From Friedmanniella sp. (GTDB taxonomy: Bacteria; Actinomycetota; Actinomycetes; Propionibacteriales; Propionibacteriaceae): DNA of 11,634 nucleotides. Both the position numbers and the translations under genes were made by a program. The notes under the pieces were generated by a model. It did no database searches. It worked only from the letters and a program-made list of their open reading frames with translations, and had not been told where the DNA came from. The DNA lies in contig JAOPXW010000271.1 in NCBI GenBank assembly GCA_025964935.1, positions 1 through 11,634 on the forward strand. The letters run 5' to 3'. Positions 1 to 6,614 of this stretch are shown one piece after another (the first letter of the stretch is position 1; the number at the start of each line of letters is the position of its first letter).

Positions 1-126
1 GCGGAGCTCCTGGTCATCGGGGCCCGCCGTCGCTCCCCGGTGGGCAAGTTCCTGCTCGGCAGCGTGACCCAGACCCTCATCCTGCAGTCCGAGGTGCCGG
101 TCCTCGTCGTCAAGGCCGAGGCCTGA
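1..126 (+). CDS. Universal stress protein (UspA family), C-terminal fragment
   Basis: Only the last 41 residues lie in the window; the reading frame enters at base 1 and stops at TGA 124-126. The visible part is the final alpha/beta segment of the Usp fold. A strand with VIG leads into the nucleotide-binding loop, then LLGSVTQ, and the closing strand VPVLVVK. In ATP-binding family members the loop follows G-x2-G-x9-G-(S/T). Here the first Gly (residue 7 of the fragment) and the final GS (20-21) are present, but the middle Gly is Arg (residue 10), so ATP binding is plausible but not certain. Family members are cytoplasmic stress or dormancy proteins. The upstream part, including any second Usp domain, is outside the window. 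Confidence 0.88.
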   Translation, partial: AELLVIGARRRSPVGKFLLGSVTQTLILQSEVPVLVVKAEA

Positions 127-337
127 CGCGCGCGTCGCGATGGGGACCTGGATGCCAACTCCATCGAAAGCTTCTCGACTGATGCGGTGTCCGGGCCGTG
201 CGTGGCGGACTCCAGCAGGGGTCTCCTCGACGGTCAGGTCCCGGGTGAGGGTGGTCCGTCGGTCTCGTCGGGCTGACCGCTGTCCGGCTGCACAGAACCC
301 TCCTGCTTATCTGAAGGAGATAGTGTTTACGTCGTAC

Positions 338-358
338 GCAGTGCGGAATTTACACTGC
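338..358. repeat. Inverted repeat, possible operator
   Basis: GCAGTG (338-343) and CACTGC (353-358) are perfect reverse complements around a 9-base A/T-rich spacer. A second, wider pair AGTGT (322-326) and ACACT (352-356) surrounds the same stretch. The site lies about 130 bases before the next start codon and overlaps a possible -10 element (TACACT), a usual place for a repressor site. No regulator is assigned. Confidence 0.4.
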
Positions 359-401
359 CTGCCACCCCCCCGGTGAAGTCACCGAGGTCGATGGCGGCAG
401 G

Positions 402-420
402 GGGCACGGTGACCGTGCCT
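402..420. repeat. Perfect 7-bp hairpin/operator-like palindrome
   Basis: GGCACGG (403-409), spacer TGA, CCGTGCC (413-419) form a perfect 7-base inverted repeat. A smaller one, CGGTGA/TCACCG (371-376 and 379-384), lies just upstream. There is no T-run behind either, so they are unlikely to be terminators. They sit in the leader or promoter of the membrane-protein gene starting at 486 and could be protein-binding sites or leader hairpins. Confidence 0.4.
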
Positions 421-485
421 CGGCCGGTCGGGTTGACCCTTGCCGGTCGGAGACCGCCCGAACCACCTACGATTCCGAGGTCAGC

Positions 486-1139
486 ATGAGCAGCTCCACC
501 ACCCCGCCCCCGCACCAGGACGACCAGACCGTCGTCGGCCCCGACCGGACCGGAAGCGCCCGGGCCGTCGCCGGCCCGACCAGCAGCCATGACCTGGTCC
601 GGGACCAGAAGAGCCGGTTCGGCAAGATGCGCTTCGGGGCCTGCTTCTTCGGCTGGCTGACCGCCACCGGCACCGCCGTGCTGCTGACCGCCGTGCTGGC
701 CGCCATCGGTGCCGGGGTCGGCTCCAGCCAGGGCTACACCCCCGCGCAGGCCAGCGGCGACCTCGAGACCCTCGGACTCGCCGGCGTGATCGTCGTGCTC
801 GCGGTCCTTCTGGTCGCCTACTTCAGCGGTGGCTACGTCGCGGGCCGGATGGCCCGCTTCGGTGGCCTCAAGCAGGGCGTCGGGGTGTGGCTCTGGGCCG
901 TCATCGTCGCCGTGGTCCTGACCGTCCTGGGTCTGATCGCCGGCAGCCGGTTCAACCTGCCCAGCAGCTTGAGCGGCCTCCCGGCCCTGCCGGTCAGCGG
1001 CAACAACCTCACCGCGGGCGCCATCATCGGCGCCGTCGCCGTCCTGGTCGTCACCCTGGTCGGGGCGATCCTGGGTGGGCTGGCCGGGATGCGCTACCAC
1101 CGGCGGATCGACCATGCCGACCTGAGCCCGCAGCTCTAA
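486..1139 (+). CDS. Four-helix membrane protein, YrzE/TIGR04086-like
   Basis: This 217-residue protein has a hydrophilic N-terminal tail of about 45 residues rich in Ser, Thr, Pro and Asp. Four predicted membrane helices follow, near residues 52-77, 95-118, 131-153 and 175-200. Gly-rich helix ends, GGYVAGRMARFGG (115-127) and GGLAGMRYHRR (197-207), recall small actinobacterial and firmicute membrane proteins of the YrzE/TIGR04086 type, whose biochemical function is unknown. That link is from memory of the pattern and is weak. There are no catalytic motifs. The ATG at 486 is preceded by GAGG at 477-480, a fair ribosome binding site with 5-base spacing. It appears monocistronic, with a possible terminator at 1176-1196. 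Confidence 0.75.
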   Translation: MSSSTTPPPHQDDQTVVGPDRTGSARAVAGPTSSHDLVRDQKSRFGKMRFGACFFGWLTATGTAVLLTAVLAAIGAGVGSSQGYTPAQASGDLETLGLAGVIVVLAVLLVAYFSGGYVAGRMARFGGLKQGVGVWLWAVIVAVVLTVLGLIAGSRFNLPSSLSGLPALPVSGNNLTAGAIIGAVAVLVVTLVGAILGGLAGMRYHRRIDHADLSPQL

Positions 1140-1175
1140 AGCGCACCCGAGCTGGTCGTCGGGTTGAGGGCCTCC

Positions 1176-1196
1176 GGCCCGGGCCGTCGGGCCTTT
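1176..1196 (+). terminator. Possible weak intrinsic terminator
   Basis: GGCCCG (1176-1181) and CGGGCC (1188-1193) form a perfect 6-base stem with a 6-base loop, directly followed by TTT (1194-1196). It lies 37 bases after the membrane-protein stop. The T-run is short, as is common in high-G+C actinobacteria, so efficiency is uncertain. Confidence 0.4.
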
Positions 1197-1298
1197 CGAC
1201 CCGAGTGCGGCGGTGTGGCGACCAGGAAGACTGGCACGGTCGTCGGCGGGCCGGTCCCGTCGACGCTCGTCGCCCGGTCCCCGTCCCTGGAGTAACTC

Positions 1299-2531
1299 GT
1301 GTCTGTCACCGCCCCCGCCCTGCCCTCCCTGCTGTCCGACCGGTCCCAGGCCGTGGTCGCCGCCACCGCCGCGGTGGTGGCGGCGCACGCCGACGCCATC
1401 ACCGCCCGGTTCTATCCCCGGATGTTCGCCGACCGGCCCGAGCTCCTGGGCGTGTTCAACCTGGCGAACCAGGCGACCGGGGAGCAGCCGAAGGCGTTGG
1501 CCGCGTCGGTCGTCGCGTACGCCGTCCAGCTGATCGACCCGGCCGCGCCGTCCTTCGAGCACGTCCTCCGCCGGATCGCCTACAAGCACGTCTCGCTGGG
1601 CATCCGGCCGGAGCAGTACACGATCGTCGGCCAGCACCTGCTCGCGGCGGTCGGGGAGGTGCTGGGGGATGCGGTCACGGCCGAGGTCGCAGCCGCCTGG
1701 GACGAGGTCTACTGGCTGTTCGCCACGCAGCTGATCGCGCTCGAGGCCCGCCTGTACGCCGCGTCGTCGGTGGACCCGGCGCAGCCCCTGCGCCCGTACC
1801 GGGTGGTGCGGCGGATCGAGGAGACCGCCGACGTCATCTCCCTGGTGCTGGAGCCGGACGACGGTGGGGAGCGGCCGGCGATCGCGCCGGGGCAGTACGT
1901 GTCGGTGTTCGTCGACCTGCCCGACCACCGGCGGCAGCCGCGGCAGTACACGGTGTCCTCGACGGCGGTCGGTACCCGCCTGCAGATCACGGTCCGCCGC
2001 GTACGGGGGGTCGGCGGTGCGCCGGACGGCCAGGTCTCCTCGTTCCTGCACGACCAGGTCGAGGTCGGCGACGTGCTCCAGCTCAGCGCTCCGGCGGGGG
2101 ACTTCGTGGTCGACCCGACCGATGGCCCACTCCTGCTGGCCAGCGCCGGTGCGGGCATCACCACAGTCCTGCCGATCGTCGAGCACATCGCCCGGACCCA
2201 GCCGCAGCGGTCGGTGATCGTGGCCCACGCCGACCGGACCGCGCAGGATCACGCGCTGCGGGAGACCGTGCTGCACGTGGGCCGGCAGCTCGACGACTTC
2301 ACCGCCTACACCTGGTACGAGACGGTGGACCCGGCCGATACCCGGGCCCGCTCCGGCTACATGGACCTGACCGAGGTGCCGCTGCCGGCCAACGTGCAGG
2401 TGTTCACCTGCGGGCCGCTGCCCTTCATGCGGCACGTCCGCGCGAGCCTGATGGCGCGCGGGGTCCCGGCCTCGAACATTCGCTACGAGGTCTTCGGCCC
2501 CGACCTGTGGGCTGCCCAGGCCACCGCCTGA
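1299..2531 (+). CDS. hmp: Flavohemoglobin, nitric oxide dioxygenase
   Basis: This 410-residue cytoplasmic enzyme oxidises nitric oxide to nitrate using O2 and NAD(P)H. The globin domain (about 1-150) keeps the key positions of E. coli Hmp: B10 Tyr39 in FYPRMF, E7 Gln58 in NLANQ, proximal heme His97 in YKHVSLGI, and its partners Tyr107 and Glu149. The FAD domain (about 163-270) has PGQY (197-200) and RQYTVSS (215-221). The NAD domain (about 275-400) has ASAGAGITTVLPI (281-293), FTCGPLPFM (369-377) and the C-terminal YEVFGP (396-401). All three domains are intact, and the length is close to the usual 396. The GTG start at 1299 is chosen because GGAG (1289-1292) stands 6 bases upstream. No NsrR-like operator was recognised in the 160-base upstream gap. 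The 3' end overlaps the convergent protease gene by 49 bases. Confidence 0.96.
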   Translation: MSVTAPALPSLLSDRSQAVVAATAAVVAAHADAITARFYPRMFADRPELLGVFNLANQATGEQPKALAASVVAYAVQLIDPAAPSFEHVLRRIAYKHVSLGIRPEQYTIVGQHLLAAVGEVLGDAVTAEVAAAWDEVYWLFATQLIALEARLYAASSVDPAQPLRPYRVVRRIEETADVISLVLEPDDGGERPAIAPGQYVSVFVDLPDHRRQPRQYTVSSTAVGTRLQITVRRVRGVGGAPDGQVSSFLHDQVEVGDVLQLSAPAGDFVVDPTDGPLLLASAGAGITTVLPIVEHIARTQPQRSVIVAHADRTAQDHALRETVLHVGRQLDDFTAYTWYETVDPADTRARSGYMDLTEVPLPANVQVFTCGPLPFMRHVRASLMARGVPASNIRYEVFGPDLWAAQATA

Positions 2532-3346
2532 CCCCGTCGCCAGCCGGCGACCAGCAGGGTCAGGACGATGAGGGCGACGACGTTCTGCCACCAGCCACCG
2601 CCGACCACCGAGAGCCGGCCCGAGGCGTTGAAGGCGGCGTGCAGGAAGCCCACCGCCAGCAGGCTGCCCCTCGTGTCGACCAGCAGGAAGCCGACCAGCA
2701 GACGGAGCGCCGGCGCCACGGCGACCAGCACTGCCCACGTCAGAGCGACGTCGGTCCACGGGGTGCCGTGCAGGCCGCGCTCGTCGAACGCGAGCGGCAG
2801 ATGGATGAGGCTGAAGGGGATGGCGGTCAGGAGCGACCCGACGACGGGACCGTGACGGTTCATCAAACGGGACTGGACGAAGCCGGACCAGGCCGCCTCC
2901 TCGGCCATGTTGCCCGTCACGCCCAGGAGCAGCAGGCCCTGGGCGACGTAGGTGACCGCCATGCTCGCCCAACCCTCAGGCGGCGACACGTAGGTGCCGG
3001 TGACGAGGGCGACCCCGATGGTCAGAACCGGCATGGCCAGCAGCGCCAGCAGCCAGCGGGTGAGCCCGATGCGGACGCGGAGGAATCCCGACAGCAGGCG
3101 TCTCACCTCCCGTCGGCCCCCGATCGCGGCGCTGAGAGCGAGGGGGACCACGACGAACGCGGCGAGCTCGACGACCAGCGCCAGACCTGTCGGCCAGCCC
3201 GCGACGAGGGTGACGATCTGGGCGAGCCAGGTGACTCCGATCAGCAGCCCCGAGGCGGCGAGCACCGGATGCCGTCCGATGGCCCGCCCCGCCGGCCCGC
3301 GGACGGCCGGAGGAAGGGATGTGGGCAGGGCCGGGATCGTGGTCAT
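2483..3346 (-). CDS. CPBP family intramembrane metalloprotease
   Basis: This 287-residue polytopic membrane protein carries the three signature motifs of the CPBP (Abi/Rce1-like) family. They are a Glu-Glu pair in AEEAAWSGF (E149, E150), FxxxH in FSLIH (F178, H182), and HxxxN in HAAFN (H236, N240). These residues form the metal or catalytic site in Rce1-type proteases. About seven to eight hydrophobic segments are visible, for example near 29-50, 56-75, 97-117, 131-145, 168-184, 198-222, 227-240 and 254-268. Substrates in actinobacteria are mostly unknown; roles in peptide maturation or bacteriocin immunity are known for relatives. The start ATG (3346-3344) is chosen over a longer frame beginning at 3427 because AGGAGG lies four bases upstream of it and the extra N-terminus is low-complexity. 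The last 49 bases overlap the hmp coding region tail to tail. Confidence 0.88.
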   Translation of the reverse strand: MTTIPALPTSLPPAVRGPAGRAIGRHPVLAASGLLIGVTWLAQIVTLVAGWPTGLALVVELAAFVVVPLALSAAIGGRREVRRLLSGFLRVRIGLTRWLLALLAMPVLTIGVALVTGTYVSPPEGWASMAVTYVAQGLLLLGVTGNMAEEAAWSGFVQSRLMNRHGPVVGSLLTAIPFSLIHLPLAFDERGLHGTPWTDVALTWAVLVAVAPALRLLVGFLLVDTRGSLLAVGFLHAAFNASGRLSVVGGGWWQNVVALIVLTLLVAGWRRGQAVAWAAHRSGPKTS

Positions 3347-3380
3347 GGAGCCTCCTGGGTGGTTGGTGCCTCCACTGTCG

Positions 3381-3396
3381 GGCCGGCCGGCCGGCC
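3381..3396. repeat. (GGCC)x4 self-complementary tract
   Basis: Four tandem GGCC units form a 16-base perfect palindrome in the 108-base divergent gap between the protease and kinase genes (3347-3454). The rest of the gap is also CCGG-rich, with CGGGTC (3397-3402) and GACCCG (3416-3421) able to pair. It may be simple composition, a hairpin in the leader, or a methylation-dense site. No clear promoter was found in this gap for the protease gene. Confidence 0.45.
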
Positions 3397-3454
3397 GGGT
3401 CATCGGCCGCCCGACCGACCCGGTCACCGGCCGGCGGCGTACATCTCGCGGCCG

Positions 3455-4684
3455 ATGCGCCCGGTCACGAGCCTGCGTAACGTGGCCGACGTGTCCTCAT
3501 CCGACGGGCCCCGCTGGGGGCGGTCTGTGCTCCGGCCGTGGCTGGTCGACGGTGCCGTGGTGGTGCTGCTGATCGCCTCGATGGTTCTGGAGGCGAGCCT
3601 GCGGGTGCGGCTGTCGAGTCAGCACCCGTACGATCTGGCCGGCGTCCTGCTCATCGCCGGCATGTCCGTCCCCTACCTGGCCCACCGTCGGCTCCCGATG
3701 ACCATGCTGACGGTCGAGCTCGCGGCGTTGCTGGCCTACTCGCTCCTGCACTACACGGCCTTCCCGGGGCTCAACGCCTTCGTCATGCTCTTCGGTCTCG
3801 CGCTGCACACCGACCGCCGTCGCTCCGCGGTCGCGTTCCTCGCCACGCTGTCGGTCCTGATGGTGGCCCTCGCCGTTCAGCCCGCCGGCGTCACCAGCCT
3901 CAGCGACTGGATCTCCAACGTGCTCTGCACGGCGGTGGCCTGGCTCCTCGGGGACAACTGGCGGCTGCGCCGCGGACGCTGGCTCAGTCTCCGTGAGCGC
4001 AACGCCGCCCTGGAGCACCAGCAGGCGGAGGAGGCGCACAAGATCCTGGTGGCCGAGCGGCTCCGGATCGCGCGCGAGCTGCACGATTCGGTCGCCCACT
4101 CCATGAGCGTGATCGCGGTGCAGGCGGGAATGGGCCACCACGTGATCGACACGCAGCCGCAGGAGGCGAAGCGGGCCCTGGCGGCCATCGAGACCACGTC
4201 ACGGAACGCCCTGATCGAGATGCGGCGCCTGCTGGGGGTGCTGCGCCAAGAAGGCGAGCAGGAGGCCGCCCTGATGCCGGCTCCGGGGATCGGCGATCTT
4301 CCCACCCTCGTGGCCCAGGCTCACAGCGCCGGTGTCGAGGTCGATGTGCAGCGGCGCGGCGGGCCGCGGGAGCTGCCGCCGAGCGTCGACCTGTCGGCGT
4401 ACCGCATCGTCCAGGAGGCGTTGACCAACACGATCCGCCACGGCGGCCGCGAGGCTCAGGTCCTGCTCGACTTCGGTGACGCCCAGCTCACGATCCAGGT
4501 CCACGACCGGGGCGCGGATCGGGCCGCAGACCAGGCCTCGGCGGCCACCCCCGGTTCGGGGCACGGGTTGATCGGGATGCGTGAGCGGGTGGCCGTCTTC
4601 GGCGGTCAGCTGAGCGCCGGTCCCCGTCCCGGTGGTGGCTACGGCGTTCGGGCCACCCTGCCGCTGCCGGCGGCGGCATCGTGA
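3455..4684 (+). CDS. Sensor histidine kinase, NarL-type two-component system
   Basis: This 409-residue kinase has about six N-terminal membrane helices (roughly 32-48, 62-76, 84-101, 105-119, 124-143 and 150-166). The short loops suggest sensing within the membrane rather than by an external domain. A coiled linker (175-200) leads to a HisKA_3 dimerisation domain with the phospho-acceptor His210 in ARELHDSVAHS. The HATPase domain has an N box with Asn325 in EALTNTIRHG, DRG (351-353) and GSGHGLIGMRER (367-378). The signal is unknown. Its partner is the regulator that follows, whose GTG overlaps this stop codon (GTGA). The start is uncertain. ATG 3455 has no ribosome binding site, nor do in-frame GTGs at 3482 and 3491. 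GTG 3491 is a strong alternative as a leaderless start, because TAACGT (3478-3483) lies 7 bases upstream. Confidence 0.93.
   Translation: MRPVTSLRNVADVSSSDGPRWGRSVLRPWLVDGAVVVLLIASMVLEASLRVRLSSQHPYDLAGVLLIAGMSVPYLAHRRLPMTMLTVELAALLAYSLLHYTAFPGLNAFVMLFGLALHTDRRRSAVAFLATLSVLMVALAVQPAGVTSLSDWISNVLCTAVAWLLGDNWRLRRGRWLSLRERNAALEHQQAEEAHKILVAERLRIARELHDSVAHSMSVIAVQAGMGHHVIDTQPQEAKRALAAIETTSRNALIEMRRLLGVLRQEGEQEAALMPAPGIGDLPTLVAQAHSAGVEVDVQRRGGPRELPPSVDLSAYRIVQEALTNTIRHGGREAQVLLDFGDAQLTIQVHDRGADRAADQASAATPGSGHGLIGMRERVAVFGGQLSAGPRPGGGYGVRATLPLPAAAS
3478..3483 (+). promoter_or_regulatory. Possible -10 element for a leaderless kinase transcript
   Basis: TAACGT fits the actinobacterial TAnnnT -10 pattern, and 7 bases separate it from an in-frame GTG at 3491. 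Transcription could therefore start on the GTG itself. Leaderless mRNAs are common in actinobacteria. No convincing -35 is seen. If real, the kinase starts at 3491 and is 12 residues shorter than listed. Confidence 0.3.
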
Positions 4685-5337
4685 TCCGGGTGGTCATCGC
4701 CGACGATCAGGCCCTCGTGCGCGGGGGCTTCCGGGTGCTGGTGGACTCTGCGCCCGATCTCGAGGTCGTCGGCGAGGCGCCCGACGGAGCCCAGGCCGTG
4801 GAGCTGGCCCTGACCACCAGGCCCGACGTCGTCCTGATGGATATCCGGATGCCGGTGATGGACGGTCTGGAGGCGACTCGTCAGATCCTGTCGCGGGTGC
4901 CGGGCGTGCGGGTGCTGGTTCTGACGACCTTTGATCTCGACGAGTACGTCTTCCACGCCCTCCGGCTGGGGGCCAGCGGGTTCCTCCTCAAGGACACGCC
5001 ACCCACTGAGCTCCTGCAGGGGATCCGGACGGTGGCCGCGGGCGAGGCCCTGCTCTCACCCCAGGTCACGCGGCGCCTGATCGCACAGTTCGTGTCCGGG
5101 CCCTCCCCGGACACGTCGGCGCCCGCCCGGCTGGAGGGCCTCACCGACCGCGAGCTGGACGTTCTGAGGCTGGTGGCGCGGGGCTGGTCCAACCTCGAGA
5201 TCGCGAGCCAGCTCTACGTCACGCACGCCACGGTCAAGACCCACGTCAGCCGGCTGCTGATGAAGCTGCAGGCTCGCGACCGCGCGCAGCTGATCGTGCT
5301 GTCCTACGAGAGCGGGCTGGTGAGGGCCCGCCCGTGA
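4681..5337 (+). CDS. Response regulator, NarL/LuxR family
   Basis: This 218-residue cytoplasmic transcription regulator has an N-terminal receiver domain (about 2-118) with acidic pocket D8-D9, phospho-acceptor D54 in LMDIRMP, T82 and K104. The C-terminal LuxR-type helix-turn-helix (about 152-215) contains LTDRELDVLRLVARG and the recognition region NLEIASQLYVTHATVKTHVS. It is the cognate partner of the kinase directly upstream. The start GTG overlaps the kinase stop in GTGA, so the two are probably translationally coupled. DNA targets are unknown. Regulators of this group often control neighbouring transporters, but none is present here. Confidence 0.95.
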   Translation: MIRVVIADDQALVRGGFRVLVDSAPDLEVVGEAPDGAQAVELALTTRPDVVLMDIRMPVMDGLEATRQILSRVPGVRVLVLTTFDLDEYVFHALRLGASGFLLKDTPPTELLQGIRTVAAGEALLSPQVTRRLIAQFVSGPSPDTSAPARLEGLTDRELDVLRLVARGWSNLEIASQLYVTHATVKTHVSRLLMKLQARDRAQLIVLSYESGLVRARP

Positions 5338-5349
5338 GCTGAGGGAAGG

Positions 5350-6147
5350 ATGGACCGCGTGCCAGAGGAAGGGAGCAGCGAGCCCGGGGTCGTCCTGACC
5401 GGAGGGAACATGAGCGACGTCGTCCGGCGCGGGGACGTCGTGCACCGCGCGGCCGGTCCGTGGACGCCGACCATCCACCGCCTGCTCGACCACCTCCACG
5501 CCCACGGCATCACCTGGGTGCCCCGACCCCTCGGTCTGGACGAGGACGGCCGGGAGGTGCTCAGCTATCTGCCGGGCGTGGTGCCCAGCTATCCGATGCC
5601 CCCCTGGGTGTGGTCCTCCCTGCTGCTGGTCGAGGCCGGCACCCGGCTGGCCGAGCTGCACCGCGCGACCGCGGGCTTCAACCGGGCCGGCGCGGTGTGG
5701 CAGATCCCCGCGCATCAGCCCGCCGAGGTGGTCTGCCTGAACGACGTGGCGCCGTACAACATGGTCTTCGACGACGCCCACCGGCTCTGCGGAGTCATCG
5801 ACCTCGACACCGCCTCGCCCGATCCACGCGTCTGGGACCTGGCCTACCTGGCCTACCGGCTGGTGCCGCTCACCCAGGTCGGGGACACCGGCGCCGGTGC
5901 GCTACCCCTGACGGAGCGCCGCGAGCGGCTGCAGCAGCTGGGGCAGGCGTACGCCCGGGCCGGGGACTGCGCGGAGATCGGGGCCCGGGAGATCCTGAGC
6001 ACCGCGATCGAGCGGTTGGTGGACCTGGCCGAGTTCACGGCCCGACGGGCCGAGGGTGGGGCGTCGCAGGTCGCCGCGCACGTCCAGATCTATCGCGATG
6101 ACGCCGGGTGGGTCGAGCGGCACCTGCCGAGCCTAGGCGGCGGCTGA
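5350..6147 (+). CDS. Aminoglycoside phosphotransferase-fold (APH/choline kinase-like) protein
   Basis: This 265-residue protein has the C-lobe signature of the APH kinase-like superfamily. The catalytic loop is CLNDVAPYN (129-137), with base Asp132 and metal ligand Asn137, followed by IDLDTASPDPRVWDLA (150-165), which holds metal-binding Asp151 or Asp153. The usual His two residues before the catalytic Asp is Leu130. The N-lobe is short, as in a family whose members begin with a GGN segment, here 18-20. The substrate is unknown; homologues are usually annotated phosphotransferases and this does not prove drug resistance. ATG 5350 is chosen because GAGG (5341-5344) precedes it and the GGN segment is kept; ATG 5410, behind GGAGGG, would remove that segment. 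It starts 12 bases after the regulator stop, so cotranscription is likely. Confidence 0.82.
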   Translation: MDRVPEEGSSEPGVVLTGGNMSDVVRRGDVVHRAAGPWTPTIHRLLDHLHAHGITWVPRPLGLDEDGREVLSYLPGVVPSYPMPPWVWSSLLLVEAGTRLAELHRATAGFNRAGAVWQIPAHQPAEVVCLNDVAPYNMVFDDAHRLCGVIDLDTASPDPRVWDLAYLAYRLVPLTQVGDTGAGALPLTERRERLQQLGQAYARAGDCAEIGAREILSTAIERLVDLAEFTARRAEGGASQVAAHVQIYRDDAGWVERHLPSLGGG

Positions 6148-6160
6148 CCCGGGTGGCGCC

Positions 6161-6586
6161 TCAGTCGTCGATGACCGCCAGACCACGGCGTTCGAGGTCG
6201 GCGAGACTGTCCCGCATGGCCTGGAGCTGCTCGGGTGGGTGCCCGACCCAGTCCACGAGCTCGCCGACCACGCGGACCGGCTCCTGGGTGCGGTAGGACC
6301 GCGTCGGGTTGCCCGGGAACTTCTTGTCGGTCAGGTTGGGATCGTCCTCGAGGCTGCCGGTCGGTTCGACGACGTAGATGCGGCCCCGGCCCTCGCCCAC
6401 CGCGAGCTCGGCGCCCCACGTCGCGGCGTCCAAGGTGGCGGTCACGTAGACATGGTTGGCGGTGCGGCCGCCGCCGAAGTTGGACCGGAGTCCCGCCACC
6501 AGCAGGTCCCCCACCGCGAGGTCGGCCTTCGTCCCGTGCAGCCACGCACCGGACTCGTGGACCTCGAAAGGCTTGGGTTGCTCCAT
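6161..6586 (-). CDS. arr: NAD+-rifampin ADP-ribosyltransferase (Arr)
   Basis: This 141-residue cytoplasmic enzyme transfers ADP-ribose from NAD+ to the C23 hydroxyl of rifamycins, which blocks their binding to RNA polymerase. The full-length Arr pattern is present: FEVHESGAWLHGTKADL (7-23), GLRSNFGGGRTANHVYVTAT (32-51), LDAATWGAELAVGEGRGRIY (52-71) and DDPNLTDKKFPGNPTRSYRT (81-100). The catalytic residues of the mycobacterial enzyme (His19, Tyr49, Asp84) map here to His17, Tyr47 and Asp82 with a constant offset of two. The start ATG has GGAGG four bases upstream. It is the second gene of a minus-strand pair, 28 bases after the membrane protein, and converges on the phosphotransferase gene with only 13 bases between stops. 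Chromosomal Arr is common in environmental actinobacteria. Confidence 0.96.
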   Translation of the reverse strand: MEQPKPFEVHESGAWLHGTKADLAVGDLLVAGLRSNFGGGRTANHVYVTATLDAATWGAELAVGEGRGRIYVVEPTGSLEDDPNLTDKKFPGNPTRSYRTQEPVRVVGELVDWVGHPPEQLQAMRDSLADLERRGLAVIDD

Positions 6587-6614
6587 CAGACCTCCAGTTG
6601 CCGCACCCGGAGCT

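Larger units (their letters stand above)
127..485. other. Intergenic region with palindromes, no gene recognised
   Basis: No credible gene is seen between the stress protein and the next gene. A 78-codon frame from ATG 140 has no ribosome binding site and an Arg-rich, family-less product. The right half holds three inverted repeats (338-358, 371-384 and 402-420) and a directly repeated CCGGTCGG at 424-431 and 443-450. TACACT at 351-356 fits a TAnnnT -10 element, but no good -35 stands 17 bases upstream, so the promoter is only a guess. No T-tailed terminator follows the stress-protein gene. Confidence 0.6.

Noticed and set aside
140..376. 78-codon frame after the stress protein
   Set aside because: There is no ribosome binding site, the product is Arg-rich without family resemblance, and it runs through the palindromes before the next gene.
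1140..1298. DosR-box or NsrR-like site upstream of hmp
   Set aside because: I looked for the GGGACT...AGTCCC pattern and for A/T-rich NsrR-like repeats and saw neither.
327..2972. 881-codon open frame on the minus strand across the membrane protein, hmp and the protease
   Set aside because: It is antisense to hmp, an unmistakable family, and is rich in Gly, Arg, Asp and Gln with no domain. High-G+C DNA commonly leaves such frames open.
887..3454. Long upstream extension of the kinase frame on the plus strand
   Set aside because: It runs through hmp and the protease in another frame and is Arg/Pro/Gly-rich. The real kinase starts at 3455-3491.
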